NCBI RefSeq assembly: GCF_001949145.1
Contig: NW_019091515.1
Location: 528,451 to 592,450 of the forward strand
Direction of reading: 5' to 3'
From: Acanthaster planci
Taxonomy: Eukaryota; Echinodermata; Asteroidea; Valvatida; Acanthasteridae
DNA length: 64,000 nt
Part shown: positions 36,573 to 49,800 of the stretch, piece after piece
Layout: each line of letters opens with the position of its first letter
Numbering within the stretch: the stretch's first letter is position 1
Notes under the pieces: generated by a model
Told to the model about the DNA's origin: nothing
What the model saw: only the letters and a program-made list of their open reading frames with translations
The model's database searches: none
Made by a program: the position numbers and the translations under genes

Positions 36573-38109
36573 TAGACAGGCATGTACCGAGTGCTTTGTT
36601 TTTCCACCCGTTGTCCTTTCCCAGAAATTAATTTCCCTTCCCATTTTTTTTTCCCCTTCCCTTTTTTTTTCTGGTTGGCTCGTTCATTGAAAAAAAGTTG
36701 AGCAAACACCACAGTGCACACAGAATCCAGCCGATATTTTAAAATCATTTAGAATTGCAAGCTTTTAATTTTTTAGGATAAACTGGAGGAACTGATCCTA
36801 GGGAATTTCTGCAAACCGATTGCCCACCAGAATTTTAAATGGTAAACAAGGCATTGATTTAATCAGAGTTATTGGCATGCTACCAGTACTGTGAAATAGT
36901 TTTACTATTTCATAGTGAGTTTTCATGAGATATGTTCACTATTTCATTGTAAAAGCTGCATTTGTGCAGCATTGTTGCTTGCATTTGAGTATTTAACATC
37001 TGTTTCAATACTGAAAAAGACTTCATATGTTCATAGCTTGTGTTGAATAATGCAAGTCGGTTAGTGATTATTACAATGTACTGCAAATCTATTTTTCATC
37101 AATGTCAACTGTACACATTTGATTGAATTTCAATACATTTCCTTGTTCAATAGTTGAAGAAATTTTGGTGTAATGTGAACAGACAAATATGTATGACCTA
37201 CATGTAGTTTTATCAGATGGGATATAATTACATGTGCTCAGGTGCTACAACCCCGCAGTGTTATAAATCCTTGAATTTTGGCCATTAAAAATGCAACTGA
37301 CTTGCACAACTTCCTTGGGTTACTGCAGATCATCCAGATCAGAGCACCGAAAATCTCTCCCTCTGGCCATCTTGCTAACTCCCCCCCTTCCAACCTTTCT
37401 CCTTTTCAAAAGCCAGTCCTTGTGTGTCCTTTTTTCTTCCTCCATGTAATAGTCGCAGACCTCATGGAAAAAAAAAATCTGAAATCCCTTGATGCCATAC
37501 ACCACCGGGCCTTTACTGGATGAATTAGATAGCTAAGTCCTATAATTTCCCCTGGGTCCGACATCCCGATGGGCCAGCTAAGCCATAGTCATTCATTCAT
37601 TCAACGGCAGCCTGTCTCTAACTCCCTCTCAGCTCCCTCTTTCCCCCACCTCGGTTTTGTGGATTTTTTTTTTTTTCTTTCTCTTGGAGAAGACAGGAGG
37701 TGTTTGAACAGAAATTCTATGTGATCCGGGCTGCCGTCTGGGTGTTGTTGGTTTTGTTGGTTACCCAGGGCTTTTCCCGGCTGATGTAACTGTACACTGT
37801 GTGCTGGGGCAGGGGGACCAGGGAGGTGGGTTGGTTGGTTCCAGGGTCCCCTCGGCATACATGCTCTATAGCCTCTGTGATGAGAACGCTTGCCTTTGTT
37901 AAAGGCTTTCAGAGATTGCTTGCATGATTCATTTGCTTGGTCTCGCCAATATCTTTGTAATATAAAAGGTGATGCACATGTACAAATGTACATGTGAGAT
38001 GGCAATATACATGACATGTACACGTGCACGTACATGTGTACCTCAAGCTTTCTCTGGAATTTGTCAGAAGTCCAGGTTTGTTAGCTTAGGCTGCATCTGA
38101 ATCTGTTGT

Positions 38110-38190
38110 CTAGAGCTACATGTAGGTCTAGGTTTTCACTCCATTGGAAATGCATGGAGAGCATAGACAATAGACCTAGCCGTAGCTCTG
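38110..38190. repeat. inverted repeat / hairpin
   Basis: AGAGCTACATGTAGGTCTA at 38112-38130 is matched in reverse by TAGACCTAGCCGTAGCTCTG at 38171-38190, with three or so mismatches and a 40-base loop. It may be the core of a small degenerate inverted-repeat transposon, but outer boundaries and target duplication are not visible. Confidence 0.6.
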
Positions 38191-40111
38191 GAAGCCCATT
38201 TCGGGCACAGCCTCCGTCTTGCCCCAGATGGCCATGATCTTTGACCTCATATACCCAATTTTCTTCAAAAGTCCAAAAAGTCCAAGTTTCAGTTACATAT
38301 TTAACCAATGAGTGATATTTCTCGAGATGATGATGGAGAGTGGTTGTTGTACATGCATGTGCAAGTTGCCTGCCTGCCTGGTGTTTTGAAAATACTTTCA
38401 TTCACAAAATTATGAAACAGAGTGCGTTAAATGAAAGATTTCCTCAAACAACTTCTGGCATGAGAAAGTTACTCTTTTCACCATGGCTCACCAGAATTCC
38501 AAACATTCAAAATGTCACAATTGGCAAAAGATGCAGAAATTTTGTGCACAAAGTGATCATCCTTAAAAATTTGAATGCATAATTTGCATGTGTTAACGGT
38601 TTCTAAAACCTGAACTTTGTGGTTTCTTTTTCTGAATAATAAACACATGCATTCAAAGTGGAACAACACTTTTTCCCTGTATCTTGTACTGCTGGTACTT
38701 GAAAATAAAATAGGTAGACACTTTGAAACTCGGATTGCATTGTATTACATAAATATTCCTCGATGAATCCATAAAACATGCAATGCTGAGGTTATTCAGG
38801 GCACTTTTTGGAATAAGAGAGCAGATTGGTCTTGTATACAAGTTTATGGAGTAGACATATTAGTAAACTGTGCCTTTGCTATTAAAGAACGACAATTTGA
38901 GGGACTTAGAGAAAGAGCAGGTGGGATCCAGGGTCGGAAGTAAATGGTGGCTTTGATGACCATCAAGAACGGCAAGATCCTCACTTGTTTTGAGGCTGTG
39001 GCCAAATGTCTCGGCTGCAGCTTGTAGTTTCACATGCGTCAGTGGGAAGAGGATGTAGCCGCAAGCCACTTCGAGCTAGTGGCCTCCACAGGCACTCCAG
39101 TAAATCATCAGTGCGGCCAAGACTTTTGATGAACGTAGTCGCTAGAGGTTCCCTTCAATGATCCCAAGATTCTCTTGACCTTCTTAACCCTTCGCACAGA
39201 ACCCATCCGTTAACAGCCCCTCCCCCTTTTAATTTGGTGCTTCATAGCGCGCCACTTGTGCGTGTGCGTGATAGATCGCTCCAGCAGAGCGCGAAACCAA
39301 AATCCATGCTGGTGGTGGCTCTCATAATTGTGTGTGTCCGACCGAGATATCAGTGGGGGAAATTTTTCACACCGCGCTGGACATCGATCAATCATTTGCG
39401 AAACTGCCACTCAGTGCTTGGCTTGGGTTATTTCCTTGACGCGTGTACATGGTCCTGTGCATGTACATGCATCCTTGTTTGTATGAAATACATCAGTCTT
39501 TTGAAAAGTTTCTTTAAAAATGAGACAGTTGCAGGTGATAGGTATGGTGACGACAAATGCCATTTGTGTGAAAGATTTTAAACAAAATGAAATAAAACAA
39601 ATTAAAATGGCCAGACTGTGTTTTTCTACTATGAGTACAAAACCAAAAATTTTAACAGATGTGATACCAATGTTTGTCATACTGGTAATACTGTAATTTG
39701 TACATGTTAAAATCAATTCTAGCTATTGAAGCAAACCTAAAACAAACGGATCCCCCCAAATCTTTCTGGATAACTTCACTGATTTCGAGTTCACTTAGGT
39801 TTTCTTCATCATTCCTTGTCCCACTATGTGCTTTTCCAGGCACATAATGATATCCCTGATCAATATTCATATATTCAGCCCCCTGGGCAGCCGGCCCGTC
39901 GATGATACCCACCAATCTCCCCCCATGCACCTGCTGCCTGGGGGGGCCATATCTCATGCATATTCATGCAACTGTGCAGACCCTTTGAATCCGACACTGC
40001 CTGCATATTCATGAGCCACTTTATTGTGCATTTACCGGTGTTCTCTCGTTTTTCTCTCTTTTCTTCTTCCCGGTCTCTGCCATTCATATGGACTCACGCG
40101 CTTGTGCACAG

Positions 40112-40138
40112 TGCGACAGTGAAAACGAGGACTACCGG
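40112..40138 (+). CDS. micro-exon, 27 bp, unknown gene
   Basis: A pyrimidine-rich run (40040-40077), then GCGCTTGTGCACAG as acceptor, then 27 bases ending GACTACCGG|gtacgtac, a usable donor. Phase 0 encodes CDSENEDYR, an acidic peptide with a Ser in a casein-kinase-2-like context. If joined to the 36-bp exon the sequence reads ...GSGYM|CDSENEDYR. The acceptor is less ideal than those of its partners because the pyrimidine tract is about 30 bases upstream. Confidence 0.52.
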
Positions 40139-43050
40139 GTACGTACAAAAAAAATATCTTCTCGTTTCTCCTCAATTGCCCTTTCAGGGAGTTCTGCAGC
40201 GTACATGTATCTGTTGTTGTCAGGGTTGCTCTTGAGGGCATTTCCACAGCCCCGTCCCCCTTGGGAGTTTATTTCCCATAGAAATGAACAAAAGGGACCC
40301 TCCAGACCAGAAAATTTGCCAGCCAATTTGACGGATTTGGATGACAGCCCCGACACCATTGCATGTAATGCAGCGAGCAGTGTACTTCCAGTACACTAAC
40401 AGAGTGTGGTACCCCGCGTTGTCTGGGCAGTAGCCAGCCCAAATAAAGCCTTAAGCATTTGTTATAAAATGCAACAGTGGTGAAAAACTCTATATATGTG
40501 ATTATTAAAGTAACAGATCAGAGGTTGAAGATTTTTTGACAGTTGCAGCAGCACCTACCGGCACGGTAAAACCATGTGATCTAGTATGTTGGAAGTGAGT
40601 TGCTTCTGGCCAGAAAGTCAAAGTTGAGTTTTTAGAGTTACTGTGAATGAACACTTCCCTCTCTTGATTGGACTGCTTTGTGGATGACAATCAGATTTCC
40701 ACGAGCCAATTCCCAGAATTTTGTATTTAGTTGTCAAGACAGAATGTGGGCTTTGAAAGCGTTGTGCAGAAAGTGACAAATTTCCCTTCTAACGATGTCC
40801 AGAAAACGTTCCCTTTTAGTGATATTTCACTTCATTGCTTTTATACGTAAACCGTTATTACAGTACCTCAGTTTGGCATCATGACAATCCAAAATTTGAA
40901 ACTAGGTCGAAGAAAATATCTGACATCACTCCTCAGAGTGCTTTTCCTTAATTCAGCTTTGTGCAGCCTACACATGAATGAAGTTCACCCTGTTTTATAC
41001 ACGTGCCGGTTTAATACGCACCACTTCATGTGTATAAACATGCAGATGTGCGTGTACATGCATGTACGTGTACATGAAACTTCCATATTAATTATGCAGG
41101 TAGGGACATACATGTATGTTCATTGCACAGCTTATACATTTACTGCACATGGACGTGTTATTTGTGTATGCACTACACTGCAAACTCTATTCTAACTTGA
41201 GTTTCTGCTTTTGTGAATTTCTGTGGCCCAACGTAGTGCAAAGCACTATCATTCTAGAATGAGGTCTGTGTGATGCTTTTGTCGCTAGAAACTTTGAAGG
41301 GAGGGTGAAAGGCACTGTGTTTGTGTGTGTTTGTTTTTCACCATTGAACATTTGTCGCGCTCATGTGCTCAAAGACACGCCTGATTGACGCGCTTTTTTG
41401 CTAAATACGGGTAAATACAGAGATAGAGATACGTGCACTGTGCTTTGTCAAATGCACTGCTGTTTTCAATTGTTCATGACAGTGGTCCTGCTTAGAATTG
41501 CTGGTCACGTATCAGCCAAAATGAAGTCCATTGGAAAGAGTTGCTGGCCTGTATCGATCGACACCGTGTGCAGTGAAATTCTGGCTTGTTTCCAAGTTTT
41601 TGGAAGAATGCACGTCATTTTGTGACCTGATCCCACAGAACAGGCCAGTAGGCCCTTTTCCCCCCAAGTCATTTGGCTTGTAGTTTGCATAAAGAGAGAA
41701 GCACATAGAGGTCTTTGTTTTGAAGTATCGCTCAGTTTGGTGTCCTAATGAGAATGGACTTCATGTTGGGGAAACATGTTCACAGGGTACCTACGGAAAT
41801 GGCATTGTTCTAACCCTAGCTCCATATACGTATAAGTGTACATATTTCATGTTACTTCAGTCTTTCACTACTCGGTACAATGAGCATCTTGCGCTGATTT
41901 TCAGTGTCATTATATCCGACGATTTTTCCTGAGTTTTTTTATTTTTTTTAAGTCTTTCGTACGTAGGAGATTTGTTCAATCAGACTGAAGATCAAAAAGC
42001 TCTTTTCTTGCCAAGGTGAAAAATGAGAGTAGATTGACGCAAAGCATTTCTCATTTTCATCAATTTCAAGTGTACACTCAGACAAATTAAATTGCTGTCG
42101 TGTGTGAAATTGAAGGACACCGTCAGAGATTGTCATTTGTGCCGAAGCGATACACCTAACTGAGTTTTTCTGAGCAGGCCAAAGCACTTTGAAATATCGG
42201 TTGGAAATTAAATACGCGTAATTCACAAGGAAAAAAAGTTTGATAAAGTCCACTTACATGTACAGGATGTGAAAGTTGAGCCAATGACACATCAGTGTTC
42301 AATGTAGCCAATAAAGTCACAGCCCTTGGGAACACTATTCTCGCAGTGTGTGATTGGACATTAATTTTTTCCTGACGGATGCTTGCACCTACTGGGAGTC
42401 TTTGAACTGATGGTGCCGGGCTTGCTTCCAGATTTTCCCATCAGCCTCAGTTTACCTGAAGACGATTGTTCCAATATGGCCCAGCCCCTAAACTCGGAGC
42501 TGTCCCGTGTTCATTCGGTAGATTTTTTTTCCAAACGCTGTGCGGCGAGACTGTCGTCGGCAAAACAGACTTAACTCTGGCTTCACCAAAACCTGCCATA
42601 AAAATCATCAGCCCGTACGAAATACAGGATATATATATATATGTATATACATGTACGTTTGTATGGGGACACTCTGGTGTGGCCTGCAAAGTGCACGCAT
42701 ATGAAATTTTACGACATACCCGCACAGGGGAATGAAATTAACTTGGATTAAATGACCTCAATGCATTAATTTTTTTTTGTCTTTTTATCTTTTTAAGTGA
42801 TAGAAGGTTTGAGAAGCTCACTTTACATGCATAATGTGTTTTTGTGTTAGTGGCAAACTCTGTAAGGCAATTTTTTCTTTTTTGGCAAGGAAATGCTGAC
42901 TGGTAGCTTCACGTACCGTTACCTTTTTGCCATTTTCTCCCCTTTTTTGTATCAAACTGCATTTTGTGTTGTCCACACAGTCGGCAGCTCTGCTGTCCAA
43001 GGCTCTATTACATTCATTATTACTCCAGTTCATCCTGATTCTCTGACCAG

Positions 43051-43297
43051 CTGGGGCCAATTTCATAGCACTGCTTAAGCGAAAAAGTTGTTTAAGCCTG
43101 AAAAAACCTTGCTTGACAAATCAGGTTACCAGCTAAAACTTCTTATGATATATAGTTTTTTGGAACAGTATTTGCCTGTCCGCTGGTTAGCATGACAATC
43201 ACATAGAGTTTGAGCTGGTAACTTTTGTTTATTTAGCAATTTTTTTTCACACTTAAGCAAATTCTTTGCTTAAGCAGCTCAATGAAATTGGCCCCAG
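43051..43297. mobile_element. MITE with GGGGCCAATTTCAT ends, 247 bp
   Basis: CTGGGGCCAATTTCAT starts at 43051 and the same sequence, read in reverse, ends at 43297. The arms continue with CTGCTTAAGC on both sides (43071-43080 and 43268-43277). Further in, GGTTACCAGCT near 43124 faces AGCTGGTAAC near 43213, so most of the element can fold on itself. CAG flanks both ends (43048-43050 and 43298-43300), a possible 3-bp target duplication. There is no coding capacity. From memory, elements with this kind of end are abundant in echinoderm and other marine invertebrate genomes. Confidence 0.88.
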
Positions 43298-43581
43298 CAG
43301 CGAGTCTCAAATCCTAACTACCAGTTCATCACACACCATGGGAAAACATTTGGGAAAGAAAATGCTAGCATGGTACCATTAATTAGGCTTGCTATTCATT
43401 CTGAATCAGGGCATCTCTCTACCCAGAAAGATGGGGCATATCAGATCAACCAAAGCCACTGCCGCATCTGAATTAGCTGTTTAGAGGCTACGGCTTCTGG
43501 TTGAACATTGGCATACCATTAGTGGATGTACATTTCATTATAGCTACAGTATAAAGAGAAGCCTGCAAACTGATGGCAATA

Positions 43582-43819
43582 GGGTAATTCCAGAAATTAG
43601 GAGTCCATTTTGTTTCGTGTCCCTGTCACATCTGACATATTATGATCTTGTAAGTTCAGAACACATTTTCTAATTTCCAAGAGTGATGAATTAATGTAAA
43701 TTACCTGCCAAACAAATGGTAATAGTTTGAAATCAATTTCCACGTCAAATAACAACGGTCAGATGTACCAGGGACACAAAAAAGTCACATTTTTTGACCC
43801 CTGATTTCTGGAATTACCC
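43582..43819. mobile_element. MITE with GGGTAATTCCAGAAAT ends, 238 bp
   Basis: GGGTAATTCCAGAAAT begins at 43582 and is repeated in inverted orientation ending at 43819. The arms continue with AGG(A/G)GTC, then GTGTCCCTG and ACATCTGAC on each side, about 50-60 bp in all. ATA lies at both flanks (43579-43581 and 43820-43822), a likely 3-bp target duplication. No coding capacity. It lies 284 bp from the preceding MITE but has unrelated ends. Confidence 0.88.
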
Positions 43820-46800
43820 ATAATTGTGTACACAGAGTATAGCGCCATGACGTGTATGGTGTACATGTAGATGCACATGTAGGCATCAGTACTGGTTAAG
43901 ATGATAAATCAGTTGTTCATGGCCCTTTGTAAAAAGCATGTGTTCTTCTTAAAATCACACCAATAATGTCATTGTGATGCCATGTGTTTTTAAACCCCAA
44001 ATGTAAATTTAAGCTACTAATACAAAGGAAGAAAGCCACAAAGTTTTAGACACCACTTTGCCAACACACCAAGGGGTGTAATAATCTGTCTTTTGTCCGT
44101 TTGGTGACTCTTGGTTGTCAATCGTACAGTGCCTATTCATTATGGATCAGTCACCACCCTGCATGAAGGCAATTGTACAGTAATTGATCTGTGGACAGCA
44201 GGCAAATGTTCATCATGCCGCCAATTAGTGTGGGGACAAAGACCACCCAATCAAGTCGCAATTAATGTCGTATTTATACAGAGCACAGAGCCGCTGTTTC
44301 TCTGGGTTTCCTCTGTTATTGGTTTTGACGTGCAGTGCAAGCACAGGTTCATTCATGTGTGCTACGAAGACACTAAACGTCCATAATGAAGCGTCGCTAT
44401 GACTACCAATTGATGAGGTTTGTCACAATGATTGAGATAATAAATGAAATGTTGAGATAAGCCTTGGCATCATTTTGCAGCCCTGGGTTGGAGGTTCTGT
44501 GGCTGTTCTGTGCCCAAAAGAGGGAGACAGGTCATCAAATTTGAGTGTGTTCTTCCAGTGGTTAACAGCAAGTTATCGGAGTGTCATCTTTGATGTTTCC
44601 AGTTGCCCGAGTCGTGCTTCAAGGTCTTGGCAAAAAAGATGTATGTAGCACGGCTACTCATGTCTAAGGGTCATTTTTTAATTTCGTTGTTTGGCACTGA
44701 TGTAGTCAGTTTTCCCCATCAGTCTCTGTATTGTTCTCCGTCACTGTCCGTGTACATTTTTCAATGGCGAGAAAGTCTTCCAGCGTTTCTGAGACATAAG
44801 AGTCCCCCTCCCACCCCCGTCTTACGTTCCACTGTTGAATTTGCATTGTGCATTTCTGCATTGATAAGGTAAAACTACCTGCCCAGTTTTGCTGCTGGGG
44901 GGGTGAGGGGAAGGGAGAGAACGGCCGCCAGTCCTGAAACAACCAGTCTCTGCCTCCCCCACCCGCAAGCAAGGTGCCGTATAATAATCAGCAGTGGCCC
45001 TGAACCAAAAGCGGTAATCGTTAGGCACAACAAGCGTTGGTAACGAGACCCAGTTATGTCACTTAACGCTGGTTATTTCATCATGCGGACGAGGGTTGGA
45101 GGGAGAGAGAAATCCATACGGTATTGATCCCGGCAACCCGCGACCCTTGGCACCACGGGCGTTGGTGCCTAATTGTCCGGAATAGGAAATTTGGCTGCCT
45201 CTCTTGTATATATGCATGTACATATATGTGTGTGTGTGTGCTGCCTGCCTCTTTCTGTAATGCCCCTTGTAATTTCCATGTCATTAAGGCTGAAATTTGA
45301 TGCCACGATCACGAACTGGGAGACAATAAACTTCAAACATCCAGACCATTTCGGACAGACTGAACAAGGGGTTCATTAACAAATTTCATTCCTGACTGTT
45401 CAAATTTCCTGCCGATTTTTGCCAGTCCTGTGAGCACATTTGCAATTTGACAAGGTTGAGTAGAGTCATTTATGTGAAAATTAGAATGTAGAAGATTCTC
45501 GGCTGCCTCTTCAAAATTGAAGAAGCATTCTGATGTGGCAAAAAGCATGATTTTTTTTTATAACCACAGTTGAAGAAGAACACTAAATGCAGAAAAAAAA
45601 ATGGAGTTTCAAAATTGCAGTATTTGTACAAGTGTACCTGAAGCAAACATCTTGGTAACTGCTTTTTCGTGATAAACTCGCAGCAAACCACCAGTGTTCG
45701 CATTTCATTTTATACAAAGAACGATATCGTCATTTAATTTCAGAGTTTCACATAGCAATTTGTTGAAAAGATGAGCTAAACATGAGTAGAATATAATGTA
45801 CACGTACCGTGCTGTCAAAAATTCTTGACAGACTGGTATTTTGTTTTGCAAATGGAGAGGGCATGCACTTAAGAGCTGGTAACCATGTACTTGCACTCAA
45901 GCACCATTGTGCACGTTTTCGAGACTTGCTTGCACAGAGGGAAGGTTAACTGGGGCTCAGCCATGGTCAAGAATCTAATTATAATAAGATTATTTCCTGA
46001 TGCTGCAGACTTCCTAGCCTCATTACAGTCACTCCGGTGAGAGGTAGTGAAAGCCGCCATGGCCCATTTTGTGCTAACCAATTGTAGCGGCACAATTTAA
46101 CCGTTTATTGTCGCGGTGATTGTCTGCACGCTCCGGTCCCTTCCTTTCTTAACCCCCCCCTACGCCAGAGTGTTCAATTAAGCCCCGGACAAGTGTTGCA
46201 AATGATGATTAATTTAGCAATTAAGGCTCGTGCCTTAGCAAGCGCCTGGCTGATTAGGCTCCCGTGGCTTGTGTGGGGGAAGAGAGAGGGGGGGTTATTG
46301 CTGGAGACAGACCAAGAGGAGAGAATGAGACATGCCAGGCTGCTGATGATGCGCGGTCAACCGTTGGATCAAATATCGGTTCTTGGCAGACCGATGTCAC
46401 ATGATTGCGACTCCATCATTTTCAACCTCATTTCCAATTTACCTCGATGCTCTCTCGCGGTACGGTCGGTACCTCTGTGCTGTTTTTCCCTTATTTATCA
46501 TCATCCTGGAGATTTTTTCCCCCCCCCTTTCCGCCATCGACCCATGACATGATTCTGTCCGTCAGCGCACAAAATTGTCAGCATGACGGCTATGTTATTT
46601 GATACACTCAAGCATAATGCCTGCATGTTTAATATCCTGTGGCTTGAAAAGGGGGAGGAGATGGGGGGAAGACTGACACTAAACATGTCGAGCCAAACCC
46701 GAGTTTTCCAAATCGGGAGGGAAAGGAGCAAAAACACTGCGGTTAATAGAAGAGATAAATCATCGATTATCTTTTTACTGTATTTAACACTGCGGTTGTT

Positions 46801-49800
46801 TGGGAGGATTTTACGAAGTGGTTTTTCCTTTGCAAACTGTGGTCCTCTGTTTTTAATTGTTCAAATGTTTCATCGTTGGGATCATTTTGTCCAGTGGTGG
46901 ATATAGCAAAAATGTGTCCGTTGATGCATAGACATAACAGGTTTAGCAAAGCCGATTGGCATTTGGCGCGGCATAAATTGAATAGTAGGATATTCTAACC
47001 TTAGACATGCGTGCCTGACATGAGCCATAAATTCTAGTGCCCCCTTTGGTTATATTGTAGTCCGAAATGTTTTTATGGCTTGAGTTTGTCAGGTCTGCTG
47101 GTACAGCAATTATTTTTTAAAGCTTGGTGTCTGCCTCCCAGGGACATATACTGTCAAATATACAATGTATCTGGGGGGCGTTGTGTGCTTTCGAAGCTGA
47201 AAAGAGATGCATCAATCTTTTTGTGTACTGGTAGGTGGGATGCCATTTTGGCAGCAAATGGTACGGTACCCAGAATCAACGACGTTCATTCATGTACGTT
47301 TTGTTTAACACCCCAGTGTACAGGCTGTGCTGTTTGAAAGTTCAAATATTTGAGGCAGTTGGTCCTAACACTGCCCGTTTCCAAAGCTCTGAAGCTTCCA
47401 TATTAAAGATTTAGTATAGAAAATGAAAACGGTTTCATTTCTTTTCTGATTTGGTTGAAGCATCTGAAGTTCTTCTGCAGGTGTTAATCAAGTAAAATAT
47501 GTATGCATGTTTCATATTAGAGGTACAGACAGCTTTAGGCCCAAATCTCTATCAGATTTCATATGGTTTCGTATCAGTTGTGGCAAACTTTACCACCGTA
47601 CAATGAAAAGAGAAACTACATGGATACTGTAGTCACTTTAAGCTGGACTGTCAAGCAACTTTCGCCGGTCGTTTGCTTGTTTCCCATGATATTTTGATTG
47701 CAAAGACATAATTATGCCTGTCCTCGGTGCTGCGGAGAATTGGAGGATTGTCCGAGGGGGGAACTGCCATTACTGGTCAGGCGTTGCGGGGCACGTGCGG
47801 CAACAAATCGCTTATTGACACACAGAGTCAGGAAGGTGGATGATTACCGCTGAAGGCACCACCCCAGTCTCTAATAATCTACCATCAGCGGCCGTCACAG
47901 GAAATTCAGTGTTACCATTTTCGTTCCCGTCCCCTGCTTTTGCCTCTCCCATAATGCATTTAGCTGTCACCCTTTGTGACAGCACCCTCGGGGTCATCAT
48001 GCCGAATTTCATCACCTTGCCACAGTTAGGTCCGTCTCAGATGGAAAGGGAGGGGGGGTGTTAAGTTGTTTTGAGGCATCTCGGAGTTTAGGGTTTAGCT
48101 TACCAGAGCCCAAGCGCGAACTCTAATTTGTCCCCCGGATTGGAAGGGGGGGGTTTAAGAGATAATTGAGGCAAGTGTTGAGAAAATGGGGAGAGGAAAT
48201 GCGTTGTGTGTGCGGATGGCCGGCTGGCTGTCAGGTTGTGTTGTGTCAGGAACGGGTACAAGTTTCATGCGGGAGTCTGCTTGGACTGCAGATTTTGGTG
48301 TGGACGCTGCCACGGGCTCCCCCCCCCACAAGGAGCCTTGAAAGAGACTGGCGCAAGCAGCCATACTCGCACGGGGATAGAGTCTGGCGGGTAATTGGTG
48401 TCACGTCTTGTACCAGTGGAATTAACACTTCCTTTTTTTCTCTCTTAAAATGGCTGCCAGGCAAAATATCTATTTGGTTCCCAGAGGACGTGGCCAATAT
48501 ATTTAACTGTAAATAGGCCAGCCCGCCCTGGGGTACCAGACTTTGCCACGTGTTCCTCTGTAGCCTCTAAGTTGGGAATCCTCAGTTGCAATGAAAGACA
48601 TGCAGCTGCATGTACTGTACTGTCAAACATCTTTATAACAAGGTCCTGGAGCTTTTACATATTGCCTTGTAAACAAAATACGTAAGACTATGGCACCTAA
48701 AATGGATCTTTTTATAAGTAGGCTACTGTATAAACTGCTCTCGTCATTGATGTTTGGCTGTAAAGTGATTAGCAACGGTTCTGCTAGATTTGGGTAAGTG
48801 TGGGCACCACGTGGACGTGTACCTATACAACTGATGAGCTTGAGTGTCAGTGTGCGATTCTGTTATAATGATCAATACTTTTTCATTGACCCATAAGTAT
48901 TGGCTGCACTGGCCTTTGATGAAAAAGGGTGCCCATTTCTCTCCGTTCTGTGTATGAGACTGCCACGGCAGAAAGTTATCCTTTGCAAATAGATGGTGAA
49001 CTTTGAAGTGAAATTATTCAGCATTGACAAGCCGTTCATCTTTCATTGGGGAGGGGGTGTCATGTTTTTAGGTCAGAGAAGCGCCTCAAAGAGCTGCGGA
49101 GTTCTTCAAGTTTTTTGCTCTTTTCAGCTTGGCCAGTTTACCCAACTGCTTGAAAAGCAGATGAAATCGGTGTCGAATTCCGAGCATTTCTGAATTAGAA
49201 ATTGGCCAGTTTTGTCTCTTTGCATCAGCGGAGCTCGCCCAATGTAAAGTGATTCTATTCTCTTTAACCCGTCAGTGGAAACATCAGCCAAGAGGTAGCT
49301 GCTGTCAGGCTATTTCAGGCATCACGCTAGCAAATGTACACAGATCTGATCATTTGTACATGTATCTGTAGGTTCATCCGTGTGTATACATGACCATACA
49401 TACCAATTGAATGTTCTTGTGGAATTCATGCATAGTCAGCTGGAGCTGGTCATTCAGGACCAAACTGCGGTCACCATATTCCCCCGACCTCAAACTTCTG
49501 CTCATTCAAGAAACCTTTGATTTTTGTTCAAATGTTAAATGCTGTGATAGACTAAACACGGTCCGACGACCTCCACCCAAAGTGAAGTGGGAGGGAAAAT
49601 TGTTCAAGTAACAAGCCTTTCTCACACCAGTATACAGACGACGTACCAGTAATTTACTTTTTGCAACTTCAGCTTACACAAGGTATAAGAAGAAAACACC
49701 TGAAATTCTACCCCCATTCACCCCCGGTGTAAAAAAAAGCACCATTTGAAACGTGATACCTCCATTGACGTGGTTTGCGGCATTCCCCCCTCCCAGCAGT

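Larger units (their letters stand above)
33257..40111 (+). other. inferred intron, 6.9 kb
   Basis: Begins gtaagtac and ends in a pyrimidine-rich run with CTTGTGCACAG. It contains TAAT-rich stretches at 33690-33760 and 34075-34110, GTACAT palindromes (36551-36572, 37975-38040), short hairpins (36892-36912) and an inverted repeat at 38110-38190. The largest frame on either strand is a 153-codon minus-strand frame (35304-35765) with no recognisable domain. Confidence 0.5.

Noticed and set aside
38860-39069. Minus-strand frame ACGYILFPLTHVKLQAAAE...
   Set aside because: Looked protein-like, but matches no family I know and has no splice signals; at best a decayed fragment.
44603-44872. 89-codon frame ending at a gtaaaa donor-like site
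   Set aside because: No matching acceptor, and the same DNA is equally open on the minus strand.
48764-48806. Donor-like TTTGG|gtaagtgtg
   Set aside because: The nearest upstream AG has no pyrimidine tract and the implied exon stops in the likely frame.
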